NCBI GenBank assembly: GCA_021770845.1
Contig: JAETQF010000018.1
Location: 1-49,334 of the forward strand
Length of the DNA: 49,334 bases
Source of the DNA: Oscillospiraceae bacterium
Lineage (GTDB): Bacteria; Bacillota; Clostridia; Oscillospirales; Oscillospiraceae
Reading direction: 5' to 3'
Of the stretch, positions 24,725 through 31,937 are shown in pieces. Position 1 is the first letter of the stretch, and each line of letters begins with the position of its first letter. The notes beneath the pieces are model-generated. The model was not told the origin of the DNA. It did not search any database and worked only from the letters and a program-made list of their open reading frames with translations. Made by a program: the position numbers and the translations under genes.

Positions 24725-26329
24725 TTATTTGCCGGTGAGCACCTCAATGCCGGGGGCCTGGACGATTTCGGTGATCCGGACGCCGAAGTTGTCCTCAATC
24801 ACCACCACCTCGCCCCGGGCGATGCACTTGCCGTTGACGAACAGATCCACCTGGTCGCCCGCCAGCTTATCCAGCACCACCAGCGAGCCCTTGGCGAACT
24901 CCAGAATATCCTGCACCTTCCTGCGGGCCCGTCCGATCTCCACCGTCACCTGGAGGGGAACCTCCATGATCAGATCCAGGTTCTGCGCCTGCTCCTTGCC
25001 CAGCCGCTCCATCGGATCCATCTCCTCCATGTGCACCGGCTTGGTGGCGATGACCTTGGGCTCCGGGGCCTTCTTGGCCGGGGGCTCAGGCTGCTGCTGG
25101 AGCGGATAGGGGTAGGGATAGGGCGGGTAGTACATGGGAGGATATCCCATATAGCCGCCCTGCATCTGCCCGTCCGGGCCGGGCATCGGATAGGGATAGG
25201 GGGGCGGCGTCTGCCCGGGCTGGCCCATCTGGGCGGCGGGCATCCCCTGGGGGGCCGCCTGTGCCGCCGGGGCAGGGGCCGGAGCTGGAGCCGGGGCAGG
25301 CTTGGGCGCGGGGGCAGGAGCCGGGGCCGCCGTCTGTGCCGGGGCAGGAGCAGGTGCCGGGGTAGGAGCGGGGGCCGGAGCGGGTTCCGGTTCTCCGCCG
25401 CCCATGCCCGCCAGCATCCGCTCGATGTCCTCCTGGCTCATCTTCTTGTCGCCGCCGCCGGAGGGCTCCGGAGCGGGGGCGGGGGCCGGGGCGGGCTCCG
25501 GTTCTCCGCCGCCCATGCCTGCCAGCATCCGCTCGATGTCCTCCTGGCTCATCTTCTGATCGCCGCCGCCCGAGGGTGCCGGGGCCGGGGCGGGCTCGGG
25601 AGCCGGGGCCGGCGCCCCGCCGCTGTGCAGCATGGCCTCAATCTCCTCCTGGCTCATCTGGTGGCTGCTGGACGCGGGCTCGGGCGCGGGCTCCGCCGCC
25701 GGGGCCTCTCCGGCCCCTTCCAGGCTCACCTCGTCCTCCAGGCCCAGGCTTTTCAGCAGCTCCTTGGCCAGATCCACCGACATGACGTTCATGAATTCGC
25801 TTTCCAGCGCATCCTCAATCTTCAGGAAGAAGCGAACCACCACTACCTGCTCCGCGCCCGCGGGCATATGGGCCCGCTTGAACTCCTCCAGGTCATCCAG
25901 CTCGAAGGACTGGGGGGTGGAGATGTCCACCCGGAAGCCCAGGAAGTCGGACATGGCGGTGGCCGCCGAGCCCATCATCTGGTTCATGACCTCGCACACG
26001 CAGCTGATGGTCAGCTCGTTGAGTTCAAATTCCTCGTCGGGGGTCTCCATCCCCATGAGGATATCCACGATGACCTTGATGTCGCTGCGCTTGAGCAGCA
26101 TGATGTTGCTGCCCTCCAGGCCCTCCACATATTTGATCTCCACACCGATAGCCGGCTCCAGGTTGCCAAGGGAGAACTCCTTGACCGCCACCACCGACAC
26201 CGTGGGTGTGGTGATGTCCACCCGATGATCCAGCATATTCGATACCGCAGTGGCCGAGGAGCCCAGGCTGATATTCATCATTTCGCCCAAGGCGTCTATC
26301 GCCATTGGGCTGAAGATTTCCCTCTCCAT
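24725..26329 (-). CDS. fliY: Motor switch phosphatase FliY, with three internal CheY-binding-like motifs
   Basis: 534 residues. Residues 1-195 are a CheC-like domain with two related halves (ALGEMMNISLGSSATAVSNML and CVCEVMNQMMGSAATAMSDF), and about 455-534 are a FliN/SpoA domain (VTVEIGRARRKVQDILEFAK). The ~250-residue linker between them is P/A/E-rich with a PY-rich part (about 380-440). It contains three copies of an MSQE(E/D)IE(A/R)ML motif at residues 225-234, 260-269 and 297-306, which resemble the N-terminal CheY-P-binding peptide of FliM. In the first half the catalytic Glu and Asn pattern is EMMN, and in the second EVMN, so both sites retain the phosphatase residues. The gene overlaps nothing; 3 nt separate it from fliM. 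Confidence 0.94.
   Translation of the reverse strand: MEREIFSPMAIDALGEMMNISLGSSATAVSNMLDHRVDITTPTVSVVAVKEFSLGNLEPAIGVEIKYVEGLEGSNIMLLKRSDIKVIVDILMGMETPDEEFELNELTISCVCEVMNQMMGSAATAMSDFLGFRVDISTPQSFELDDLEEFKRAHMPAGAEQVVVVRFFLKIEDALESEFMNVMSVDLAKELLKSLGLEDEVSLEGAGEAPAAEPAPEPASSSHQMSQEEIEAMLHSGGAPAPAPEPAPAPAPSGGGDQKMSQEDIERMLAGMGGGEPEPAPAPAPAPEPSGGGDKKMSQEDIERMLAGMGGGEPEPAPAPAPTPAPAPAPAQTAAPAPAPAPKPAPAPAPAPAPAAQAAPQGMPAAQMGQPGQTPPPYPYPMPGPDGQMQGGYMGYPPMYYPPYPYPYPLQQQPEPPAKKAPEPKVIATKPVHMEEMDPMERLGKEQAQNLDLIMEVPLQVTVEIGRARRKVQDILEFAKGSLVVLDKLAGDQVDLFVNGKCIARGEVVVIEDNFGVRITEIVQAPGIEVLTGK
25391..25660 (-). repeat. In-frame repeats encoding SQExIExML motifs in fliY
   Basis: Two near-identical units of 111 nt (37 codons) start at about 25391 and 25502, and a diverged third unit lies 105 nt beyond. 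Each encodes one motif plus a G/P/A/E spacer. The lengths are multiples of three, so the reading frame is kept and copy number could vary by slippage or recombination. Confidence 0.9.
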
Positions 26330-26332
26330 CGC

Positions 26333-27358
26333 TTACTCGCTCCTTTGTTCGGCCGAATAGCATACCTCGTCTATCTTGATGGCCATGTTTTTCTTGTGGG
26401 TTCCCATGCGGCCCGTGAACCACTGGTAACCCCCGATCTCCAGGAACACCGGCGAATCCTTGGGCCGCCCCAGATCCAGCACGTCGCCAACGCTCAGGTG
26501 GTAGATGTCGCTGAGGGAGAGCTGGGTGTCCCCCAGCTCCGCCACAATCTCCAGGGTGGAATCCCGCAGGCGGTCAAAGATCTCCTCCGAGTTGTCCTCA
26601 CTGGCCACCTTCCGGCCCATGCTCTCCCGGTTGACCTCGCCGAAGATGCTGGTCAGCACGCTGCCGGGGAGCACCACGCTCATCCGTCCCTCATTCCCGC
26701 TGAAGTCCAGCTTCATGTCCACCAGCACCACCGTCTCGTCCAGGTTCAGCAGCTGAACCAGGGTGGGGTTCACCTCGGTGCGGTTGTACTCGAAGGTGAT
26801 GGGCACGTAGTTCTCCCAGCTGTTGCCCATCAGCCCGATCATGTCCTTCAGCAGCAGCTCGTAGAGCTGGAGCTCCAGGTCGGTGTAGGCGTAGCCGCTG
26901 GGGATCTCCCGGTTCATCTCCCCCTCGCTGCCCATCATCCGATCCATCATGCCCAGCGCGGTCTGGGTGGACAGGTAAACCATCACCGGATCCTGAGCGA
27001 GGATGGGCGCGCCGCCCGCCTCCCTGGGCTGGATGGTCACGTCCACCATGGCCAGCACGTCCCCCTCCATGAGGGCGTTATTAAATTCAAAGAACTTCTG
27101 CTCCTCGATGCTCTCCACCTCAATCTCGCAGGTGGTGCGAAGCTGGCCGTTGAGCCGGGAGCTGATCACCCTCGTGTAGTTCTCGAAGATACCGTTGAGC
27201 ATCTTGATCCGATCTTTGGTGAACTTCCGGGGGGTGGTGAAGTCATATTTCCGGTACTTTTTCTCCGGCTGTTTCTCCTCCGCCTTTTCCGCCTCGCCGC
27301 CGCTGCGCATGGAGCTGAGCAGCGCGTCGATTTGGCTTTGCGACAGTACTTCGGGCAT
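26333..27358 (-). CDS. fliM: Flagellar motor switch protein FliM
   Basis: 341 residues. The N-terminus carries the CheY-P-binding peptide (EVLSQSQIDALLSS, residues 3-16), followed by a basic linker, the CheC-like middle domain (about 45-240, with ILAQDPVMVYLST-type core and NSWENYVPITFEYNRTEVNP), and a FliN/SpoA C-terminal domain (about 255-335). It binds FliG and the FliY/FliN layer in the C ring. Directly upstream of fliY (3-nt gap) and downstream of motB; fliL, which often separates motB from fliM, is absent. Confidence 0.96.
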   Translation of the reverse strand: MPEVLSQSQIDALLSSMRSGGEAEKAEEKQPEKKYRKYDFTTPRKFTKDRIKMLNGIFENYTRVISSRLNGQLRTTCEIEVESIEEQKFFEFNNALMEGDVLAMVDVTIQPREAGGAPILAQDPVMVYLSTQTALGMMDRMMGSEGEMNREIPSGYAYTDLELQLYELLLKDMIGLMGNSWENYVPITFEYNRTEVNPTLVQLLNLDETVVLVDMKLDFSGNEGRMSVVLPGSVLTSIFGEVNRESMGRKVASEDNSEEIFDRLRDSTLEIVAELGDTQLSLSDIYHLSVGDVLDLGRPKDSPVFLEIGGYQWFTGRMGTHKKNMAIKIDEVCYSAEQRSE

Positions 27359-27397
27359 GGGATCACCTCACCTGATCTTCTGCGTTTCTTCCTTTGG

Positions 27398-28213
27398 TTA
27401 CGTGGGGCTCTGGGTAGGCGCGGGACTGGCCTGGGGCTGCTGGGCGGTTCCGCCGGTTCCTGTGGTGAGCTTGGCCAGCTCCTGGTTCAGATCCGAGCCG
27501 ATCTCCTTGGCGCTGATCACCAGCTCCACCCGGCGGTTGGGGGCCTTGCCCTCCTCCCCCTGGTTGTTGCCGATGGGGTGCCACTGGCCCATGCCGACGC
27601 TCTCCAGCCGGGCGGGGTGGATGGAGCTGTGCTCCTGGATGTAGATGGTCACCTCGGTGGCCCGTTGGCTGGCCAGCCGCCGATCAAACGGCACATCGTT
27701 GGGAACGTCATCACTGCCCTGGGCGGTGTGGCCCTGGATCTGGATCACCTCGATGGCCCCCTTGGACTTATCCAGGATATTGCATACGCCCTGTAAAATC
27801 TCCTCGGCCCCGGGCTTCATATCTGCCTTATCGGCGTAGAACATGGCCTTGTCCATCAGCTCCACGTAGATCCTGCCGCCGTTCTGGCTCACGGCCACGG
27901 CGCCGTCCAGTCCCTCCGAGGAGGCGTACTCCTGAAGGGCCGCCATCAGCTGATCCATCATGTTGTCGATCTCCAGCTGATCCGAGGGGTTATCCGGCGG
28001 CTCGTCGGCGCTGGGGCCGTCGTTGCCGCCCTCGATCTCGGTGGCGGCGGGGATGGCGTTGGGGTTGAAGGACTGCACCAGCGCCTTCCACTTGTCCTCG
28101 CTGATGGTGGACATGGAATACAACAGGACGAAGAAGCACAGCAGCAGTGTTACCATGTCACCATAGGTATCCATCCAGTTGGCGCCGCCGCCCCCGCTTC
28201 TCTTTTTCGCCAT
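27398..28213 (-). CDS. motB: Flagellar stator protein MotB
   Basis: 271 residues. A basic, Gly-rich N-terminus is followed by one transmembrane helix (about 18-37) with the essential ion-channel Asp19 (YGDMVTLLLCFFVLLYS). The plug region follows, then an OmpA-like peptidoglycan-binding domain (about 130-240; IQGHTAQG and NRRVELVISA). A Gln/Pro/Thr tail ends the protein. It works with MotA as proton or sodium channel and anchor; ion type cannot be read from sequence. Start has AAGGAGG about 8 nt upstream; it lies 40 nt after motA. Confidence 0.95.
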   Translation of the reverse strand: MAKKRSGGGGANWMDTYGDMVTLLLCFFVLLYSMSTISEDKWKALVQSFNPNAIPAATEIEGGNDGPSADEPPDNPSDQLEIDNMMDQLMAALQEYASSEGLDGAVAVSQNGGRIYVELMDKAMFYADKADMKPGAEEILQGVCNILDKSKGAIEVIQIQGHTAQGSDDVPNDVPFDRRLASQRATEVTIYIQEHSSIHPARLESVGMGQWHPIGNNQGEEGKAPNRRVELVISAKEIGSDLNQELAKLTTGTGGTAQQPQASPAPTQSPT

Positions 28214-28253
28214 AATGAGTTTCCCTCCTTATGCCGCAGTCGTGTCTCTTGCC

Positions 28254-29096
28254 TTATTCTCCGCCGCCGGACGAGCCGCTCCCCGTGTCCCGATCCCGCT
28301 GGGAGATGTAGGTCAGCAGCTTCTCCCGCAGGGCCTTGGGGTTCTCGCCGGACTGGATGGACATGATGCCCTCCACGATGATCTCCTTGCACAGAACCTC
28401 CTCGCTGTCCCGGATGCGCAGGTTGTTGGCGACGGGGCCGAAGATCATGTGGGCCAGGATACAGCCGTACAGGGTGGTGATCAGGGCGGTGCCCATGTCC
28501 TTGCCGATGCTGGAGGAGCCGCCGCTGTCCAGAGACATATTGTTCAGCATATTGATCAGGCCCACCAGCGTACCCACCATGCCGAAGGCCGGGGCCACCG
28601 ACGACGCCTTGTCATACATGGCCGCCGAGTCCTCGTGGCGGGCGGACATACACTCGATGTCGTTCTCCAGGATGGCCCGCACCTTGTCCGGGTCGTTGGC
28701 GTCCACGATCAGCATGATGGCCTGCTTGAAGAAGGGATCCTCCTGCTCGTTGGCCTTGCCCTCCAGGGCCAGCAGACCGTTTTTCCGGGCGGTCTGGGCC
28801 AGCTCCACCAACTGATCGATGATCTCCAGGGGCCTGAACTTGTTGGCGTTCAGAATCACCCCGAAGTGCTTGGGCATGGACGCCAGCGTCTTGCCCGGGA
28901 AGCTGGCCACCACGATGGCCACGGTACAGCCGATGACGATGAAGATACTGGCCGCGTCGAAGAAGTTGATCAGGTAGTCTATGTGGAACTCCACAATGGC
29001 CTGCCCTTCCTCGGGCGGCACATTGATCGGCATCACAATACCCAGCAGGAACACCACCAGAGCCAGCACCAGGCCGATGATATATGTAATATTCAT
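28254..29096 (-). CDS. motA: Flagellar stator protein MotA
   Basis: 280 residues, four transmembrane helices (about 5-25, 45-67, 165-185, 197-218). The cytoplasmic region between helices 2 and 3 contains the charged residues that push on FliG, and the helix 3/4 motif VAPAFGMVGTLVGLINML is intact. The first loop is longer than in Bacillus MotA (IDYLINFFDAAS), as in many clostridial stators. The C-terminus is Gly/Ser-rich. It is preceded by flbD, with a 77-nt gap holding two GC-rich stem-loops. Confidence 0.95.
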   Translation of the reverse strand: MNITYIIGLVLALVVFLLGIVMPINVPPEEGQAIVEFHIDYLINFFDAASIFIVIGCTVAIVVASFPGKTLASMPKHFGVILNANKFRPLEIIDQLVELAQTARKNGLLALEGKANEQEDPFFKQAIMLIVDANDPDKVRAILENDIECMSARHEDSAAMYDKASSVAPAFGMVGTLVGLINMLNNMSLDSGGSSSIGKDMGTALITTLYGCILAHMIFGPVANNLRIRDSEEVLCKEIIVEGIMSIQSGENPKALREKLLTYISQRDRDTGSGSSGGGE

Positions 29097-29135
29097 TGCA
29101 GCGTTCTACCTCCAACCCCGGGCACCGCGCCCGGC

Positions 29136-29159
29136 GGGGCCTGTCCCGGCCCCTTTTTT
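29136..29159 (+). terminator. Possible antisense terminator in the flbD-motA gap
   Basis: Read on the plus strand, a 6-bp all-GC stem (29136-29141 with 29148-29153) is followed by six T's (29154-29159) and a pyrimidine-rich run. There is no plus-strand gene, so it would stop transcription running antisense to the motility operon. Could also be a chance feature of a GC-rich spacer. Confidence 0.4.
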
Positions 29160-29173
29160 CTTCTTTCCGCCCT

Positions 29174-29389
29174 TCAGCGGTTGTCTACGACACTGATCTC
29201 CCGGTGGATGTCCATCACCTTGGCGTTGTAGCGGGCGATCTTCTCTATGATCTCCTCCGTGCTCTCGCGAACGAGGTAGAAGTCGTGGTTCATCATGACG
29301 ATCTTGGACTCGGGGATGGTCTCAATGTACTCGATCTGGAGATGGTTCACAAGGAATTTCTCGTGGTTCCGCTTTGTTAAAAGAATCAT
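29174..29389 (-). CDS. flbD: Flagellar protein FlbD
   Basis: 71 residues from the ATG at 29389 (GGAGG 8 nt upstream; two earlier in-frame ATGs at 29419 and 29404 lack such a site). The sequence MILLTKRNHEKFLVNHLQIE and VRESTEEIIEKIARYN matches the small FlbD family that sits between flgE and motA in clostridial and spirochaete operons. Its function is poorly known and may affect motor assembly. Not to be confused with the Caulobacter regulator of the same name. Confidence 0.9.
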   Translation of the reverse strand: MILLTKRNHEKFLVNHLQIEYIETIPESKIVMMNHDFYLVRESTEEIIEKIARYNAKVMDIHREISVVDNR

Positions 29390-29435
29390 GGTGTCAACCT
29401 CCATATTCCTGGTAGGCAAGGGACTGCGGGGCAGG

Positions 29436-29466
29436 CCGGGGGGAGGGCCAGCGGCCCTCCTCCCGG
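29436..29466 (-). other. Strong stem-loop between flgE and flbD
   Basis: A 14-bp stem (29436-29449 with 29453-29466, one G-U pair, 3-nt loop) lies 22 nt after the flgE stop. No T-run follows, so full termination is unlikely; it may protect the abundant flgE message or cause partial attenuation before flbD-motAB. Confidence 0.5.
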
Positions 29467-29487
29467 CGTTTGATTCAAAGGTCAGGA

Positions 29488-30762
29488 TCAGCGCTTCATG
29501 TTCACCAGTTCCTCCAGCATGGAGTCGGTGACCGTGATGATACGGGTGTTGGCCTGATAGCCGCGCTGGGTGACGATCATATTGGCGATCTCCTGGGCCA
29601 GGTCGGTCTTGGACATTTCCAGGCCGCCGGAGATGATAGAGGTCTTGCCGCCGGTGCGCAGGCGGCAGCCGTCGATGGCGTCGGTAGCATCGACCGCCAT
29701 GTTGGTCTTGCCGTCATCACTGGCCAGGGAGCCGTTGGCGTAGTAGATGCCCATATTCTCGCCGGCGCCGCCCAGGGTGTTCACCACCAGGTCGCCGGAG
29801 CCCTCGCCCGCCTGGTAGTAGGTGTTGCCAATCTGGGTGACGCCGTTGGGGTTGGTCACGCTGCCCACCGCCACGCAGCCGATGGTGATGATCTGACCGC
29901 CCACATCGGAGCAGCTGGCGGTGATCATGCCGGTGGCGTTGTCCACGGTGATGTTGGTGAAGTAGGCCAAGGAATACTCGGACTCTACGATGTTGCCCTG
30001 AGCGTCCTTATAAGATCCGTAGTCCAGCAGATGCTTGTCATCCAGCTTGCCGTTGGCATCGGCCACAATTTTGTCGAAATCAGTCTTGTTGGGATCGCCC
30101 ACGGTTACCACAGTGTTATTGTCCGTAACCTCCTCCTGGACGCCGCCACCGACCCGGGGATAGCCCACGTGCATGCCACCCTTGTCGTCCTTCCACACCC
30201 GGGGCTGGCGCAGGGGCACCAGCTGGTCGCTGAAGATGGGGTCGCCCACCTTGGCGGCCTTCTTGTTGACCACGTCCTCCTCAGTGGCCACGCCGGTGCA
30301 CAGGAAGCCGTACACCACGTTGCCCTTGGAGTCGGTGAGGTAGCCGTCGGCCTTGAAGCCGAAGTCACCCGTCCGGGTGAGGGTGAGAGAGGTCAGCATA
30401 CTCACGTCGCTCTCGTTGCCCTGGAAGTTCTGGGCGATGGTCTTGTCGCCCACCAGGAAGAAGCCGTCGCCGTCCAGCATCATGTCGGTGGGGTTGCCGG
30501 TGACGGCGTAGTTGCCGGTACTCATGTCGATGTCCACAGAGCTCATATTAGCGCCGTAGCCGATCTGGGAGGGGTTGCGCCCGCCCACGGTGGCGGTGCC
30601 GTCGGAGCCGCCGGACAGGGTGGTATAGATGGAGGTACGGAACACGGAACGGGCGGATTTATAGCCGGTGGTGTTCACGTTGGCCACGTTGTTGCCGATG
30701 ACGTTCAGGTTCTGCATATGGGTCCGCAGACCCGCAATTGCCGCATACATTGCACCAGTCAT
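29488..30762 (-). CDS. flgE: Flagellar hook protein FlgE
   Basis: 424 residues from the ATG at 30762. N-terminal axial motif (LNVIGNNVANVNTTGYKSAR, about 20-39) and the C-terminal coiled coil (LAQEIANMIVTQRGYQANTR) identify it; the middle contains the exposed hook domains. FlgE forms the universal joint between rod and filament. The nearest ribosome site (AAAGGAG) is about 13 nt upstream, longer than usual, and a 69-nt longer frame upstream has no site. It is preceded by a near-consensus internal promoter at 30861-30889, so it may be made in excess over upstream genes. Confidence 0.94.
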   Translation of the reverse strand: MTGAMYAAIAGLRTHMQNLNVIGNNVANVNTTGYKSARSVFRTSIYTTLSGGSDGTATVGGRNPSQIGYGANMSSVDIDMSTGNYAVTGNPTDMMLDGDGFFLVGDKTIAQNFQGNESDVSMLTSLTLTRTGDFGFKADGYLTDSKGNVVYGFLCTGVATEEDVVNKKAAKVGDPIFSDQLVPLRQPRVWKDDKGGMHVGYPRVGGGVQEEVTDNNTVVTVGDPNKTDFDKIVADANGKLDDKHLLDYGSYKDAQGNIVESEYSLAYFTNITVDNATGMITASCSDVGGQIITIGCVAVGSVTNPNGVTQIGNTYYQAGEGSGDLVVNTLGGAGENMGIYYANGSLASDDGKTNMAVDATDAIDGCRLRTGGKTSIISGGLEMSKTDLAQEIANMIVTQRGYQANTRIITVTDSMLEELVNMKR

Positions 30763-30797
30763 GGTTGAAAATTTACTCCTTTCGGTTTGGCGCCGCC

Positions 30798-30824
30798 CGC
30801 CCTCCGCCAATCGGGTGGAGGGCG
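30798..30824 (-). other. Stem-loop in the flgE leader
   Basis: An 8-bp GC-rich stem (30798-30805 with 30817-30824) sits about 35 nt upstream of the flgE start, inside the leader that the internal promoter would produce. No T-run. May stabilise the message or affect translation. Confidence 0.4.
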
Positions 30825-30860
30825 AAGGCATCCGAAATCGGTCCTGCCTTCAACTTGTCT

Positions 30861-30889
30861 ATTTTATTACAGGAACACGGCGCCGTCAA
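30861..30889 (-). promoter_or_regulatory. Internal sigma-A-type promoter upstream of flgE
   Basis: On the minus strand TTGACG (30889-30884), exactly 17 nt, TAAAAT (30866-30861): 5/6 and 5/6 matches to the sigma-A consensus. It overlaps the end of the preceding coding region, and the predicted start is near 30854, about 92 nt before flgE. Confidence 0.6.
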
Positions 30890-31244
30890 TATTGGTGAAG
30901 ATATTTTCTCGCATTTCCTCCTGAGTGATGGCTGTAATCACCTTTGCATTGGGCACATTGATGATAAACGCCTTGTCCGCGTCCATCGCCAGGATGTTGG
31001 TGGCCCCCTTCGCCTGGGCCCGGATCACGCTGCCCGCCAGCTGGTCCATCAGATCTGGCGTGACCTCGATCCCCCGTTCCTGCGCACGGGAGATGGCGTG
31101 CTTGGAAAACTCCACGCCCTGGGGCTGCTCCTGGCGTGCCAGCTCCTGCTGGAGCATGGCGCCGAAGCCGCCCGCCGGTACCCGCGGCTGTACCCGGGCT
31201 TGTGGCGCGTCCGTGCGCGGCAGTCCTGATACACGTTGGATCAT
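30867..31244 (-). CDS. Flagellar operon protein, TIGR02530 family
   Basis: 125 residues. The family sits between flgD and flgE in many clostridial and Bacillus-type operons. Its conserved core is visible: FSKHAISRAQERGIEVTPD, then AKGATNILAMDADKAFIINV and the C-terminal EENIFTNIDGAVFL-like ending (ENIFTNIDGAV). The N-terminus is Pro/Arg-rich and variable. Function unknown, probably linked to hook assembly because of its fixed position between flgD and flgE. No signal peptide or membrane helix. Confidence 0.9.
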   Translation of the reverse strand: MIQRVSGLPRTDAPQARVQPRVPAGGFGAMLQQELARQEQPQGVEFSKHAISRAQERGIEVTPDLMDQLAGSVIRAQAKGATNILAMDADKAFIINVPNAKVITAITQEEMRENIFTNIDGAVFL

Positions 31245-31261
31245 CTTCTGTCACCTCGATT

Positions 31262-31915
31262 TCAATCGGTGGGAGCTCCCTGGGTTCCGTCGTACTGGGG
31301 GTCGCTCTCCGTTCCCTGGCCGTCGCCGGATCCGTCCACCGGGGGGGTGGTGCCGCCGCCGTCGCCGGGGCCTTCCACGTCGCCGCCCTCGCCGTCGCCG
31401 CCTTCACCGGGGCCTTCCACATCGCCGCCCTCGCCGGGCTTCTCCGGATCCTCGGGATCCTCCGTATCCTCAATGGGGGGAAGCTGGCCCACGGCCATGA
31501 TCTGGTTCAGCCCGTAGGTCTCGATCTTGCCGGTGTTGTCCTTGCCGAAGATCACCTGCTGGCCGTTCATCACGCCGGTGCCGGTGACGAGCACTTCCCG
31601 CTCCTCCAGGCCCTGCTCGGTGGGGATGCCGATGGTGACAACCTTGCCCACCAGAGAGCTGGCGTAGCTCATCACGTTGGTCTCGGTCATGTTGGTGATG
31701 GCGGAGATCATCTGCATCTGTACCAGCTGGTTCATCATCTCGCTGGTGTCCATGGCGTTGTCGATGGTCTGGCTCTGGAGCTGGACGATCATCAGCTGGA
31801 GGAAATCCTGCATATCCAGCTCGGTGTTGTTCTTGCGGCTGGTGCTGTACTGGGGGGTGATGCCGCCGATGCCGCCGGTCAGGCCCGCAATATCTGCCAT
31901 AGAATTGCTGCCCAT
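31262..31915 (-). CDS. flgD: Flagellar hook capping protein FlgD, with acidic Gly/Pro tail
   Basis: 217 residues. The N-terminal domain required for export and hook capping is present: LDMQDFLQLMIVQLQSQTID, MNQLVQMQMISAITNM and SYASSLVGKVVTIG. The usual C-terminal Tudor/FnIII-like part is reduced, and residues about 150-217 are a low-complexity tail rich in E, D, G and P (for example GPGEGGDGEGGDVEGPGDGG). Start has AAAGGAG about 10 nt upstream. It lies between fliK and the TIGR02530 gene. The tail is not needed to recognise the family and looks repeat-driven. Confidence 0.9.
   Translation of the reverse strand: MGSNSMADIAGLTGGIGGITPQYSTSRKNNTELDMQDFLQLMIVQLQSQTIDNAMDTSEMMNQLVQMQMISAITNMTETNVMSYASSLVGKVVTIGIPTEQGLEEREVLVTGTGVMNGQQVIFGKDNTGKIETYGLNQIMAVGQLPPIEDTEDPEDPEKPGEGGDVEGPGEGGDGEGGDVEGPGDGGGTTPPVDGSGDGQGTESDPQYDGTQGAPTD
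31355..31435 (-). repeat. Short tandem repeats encoding the acidic FlgD tail
   Basis: A block around GGGGCCTTCCAC(G/A)TCGCC is repeated about 48 nt apart in this stretch (near 31361 and 31409), with shorter GCCGTCGCC-type repeats between. The units keep the reading frame and encode GEGGD/VEGPG peptides. Confidence 0.7.
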
Positions 31916-31937
31916 GGTTGGTTCACTCCTTTCCGTG

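Noticed and set aside
27828..27835. GCCGATAA on the minus strand, matching the FliA -10
   Set aside because: It lies inside motB and has GGAC rather than TAAA at the correct -35 distance.
31355..31435. CRISPR-like repeat array
   Set aside because: The repeats are short, in frame and coding within flgD, with no unique spacers or cas genes.
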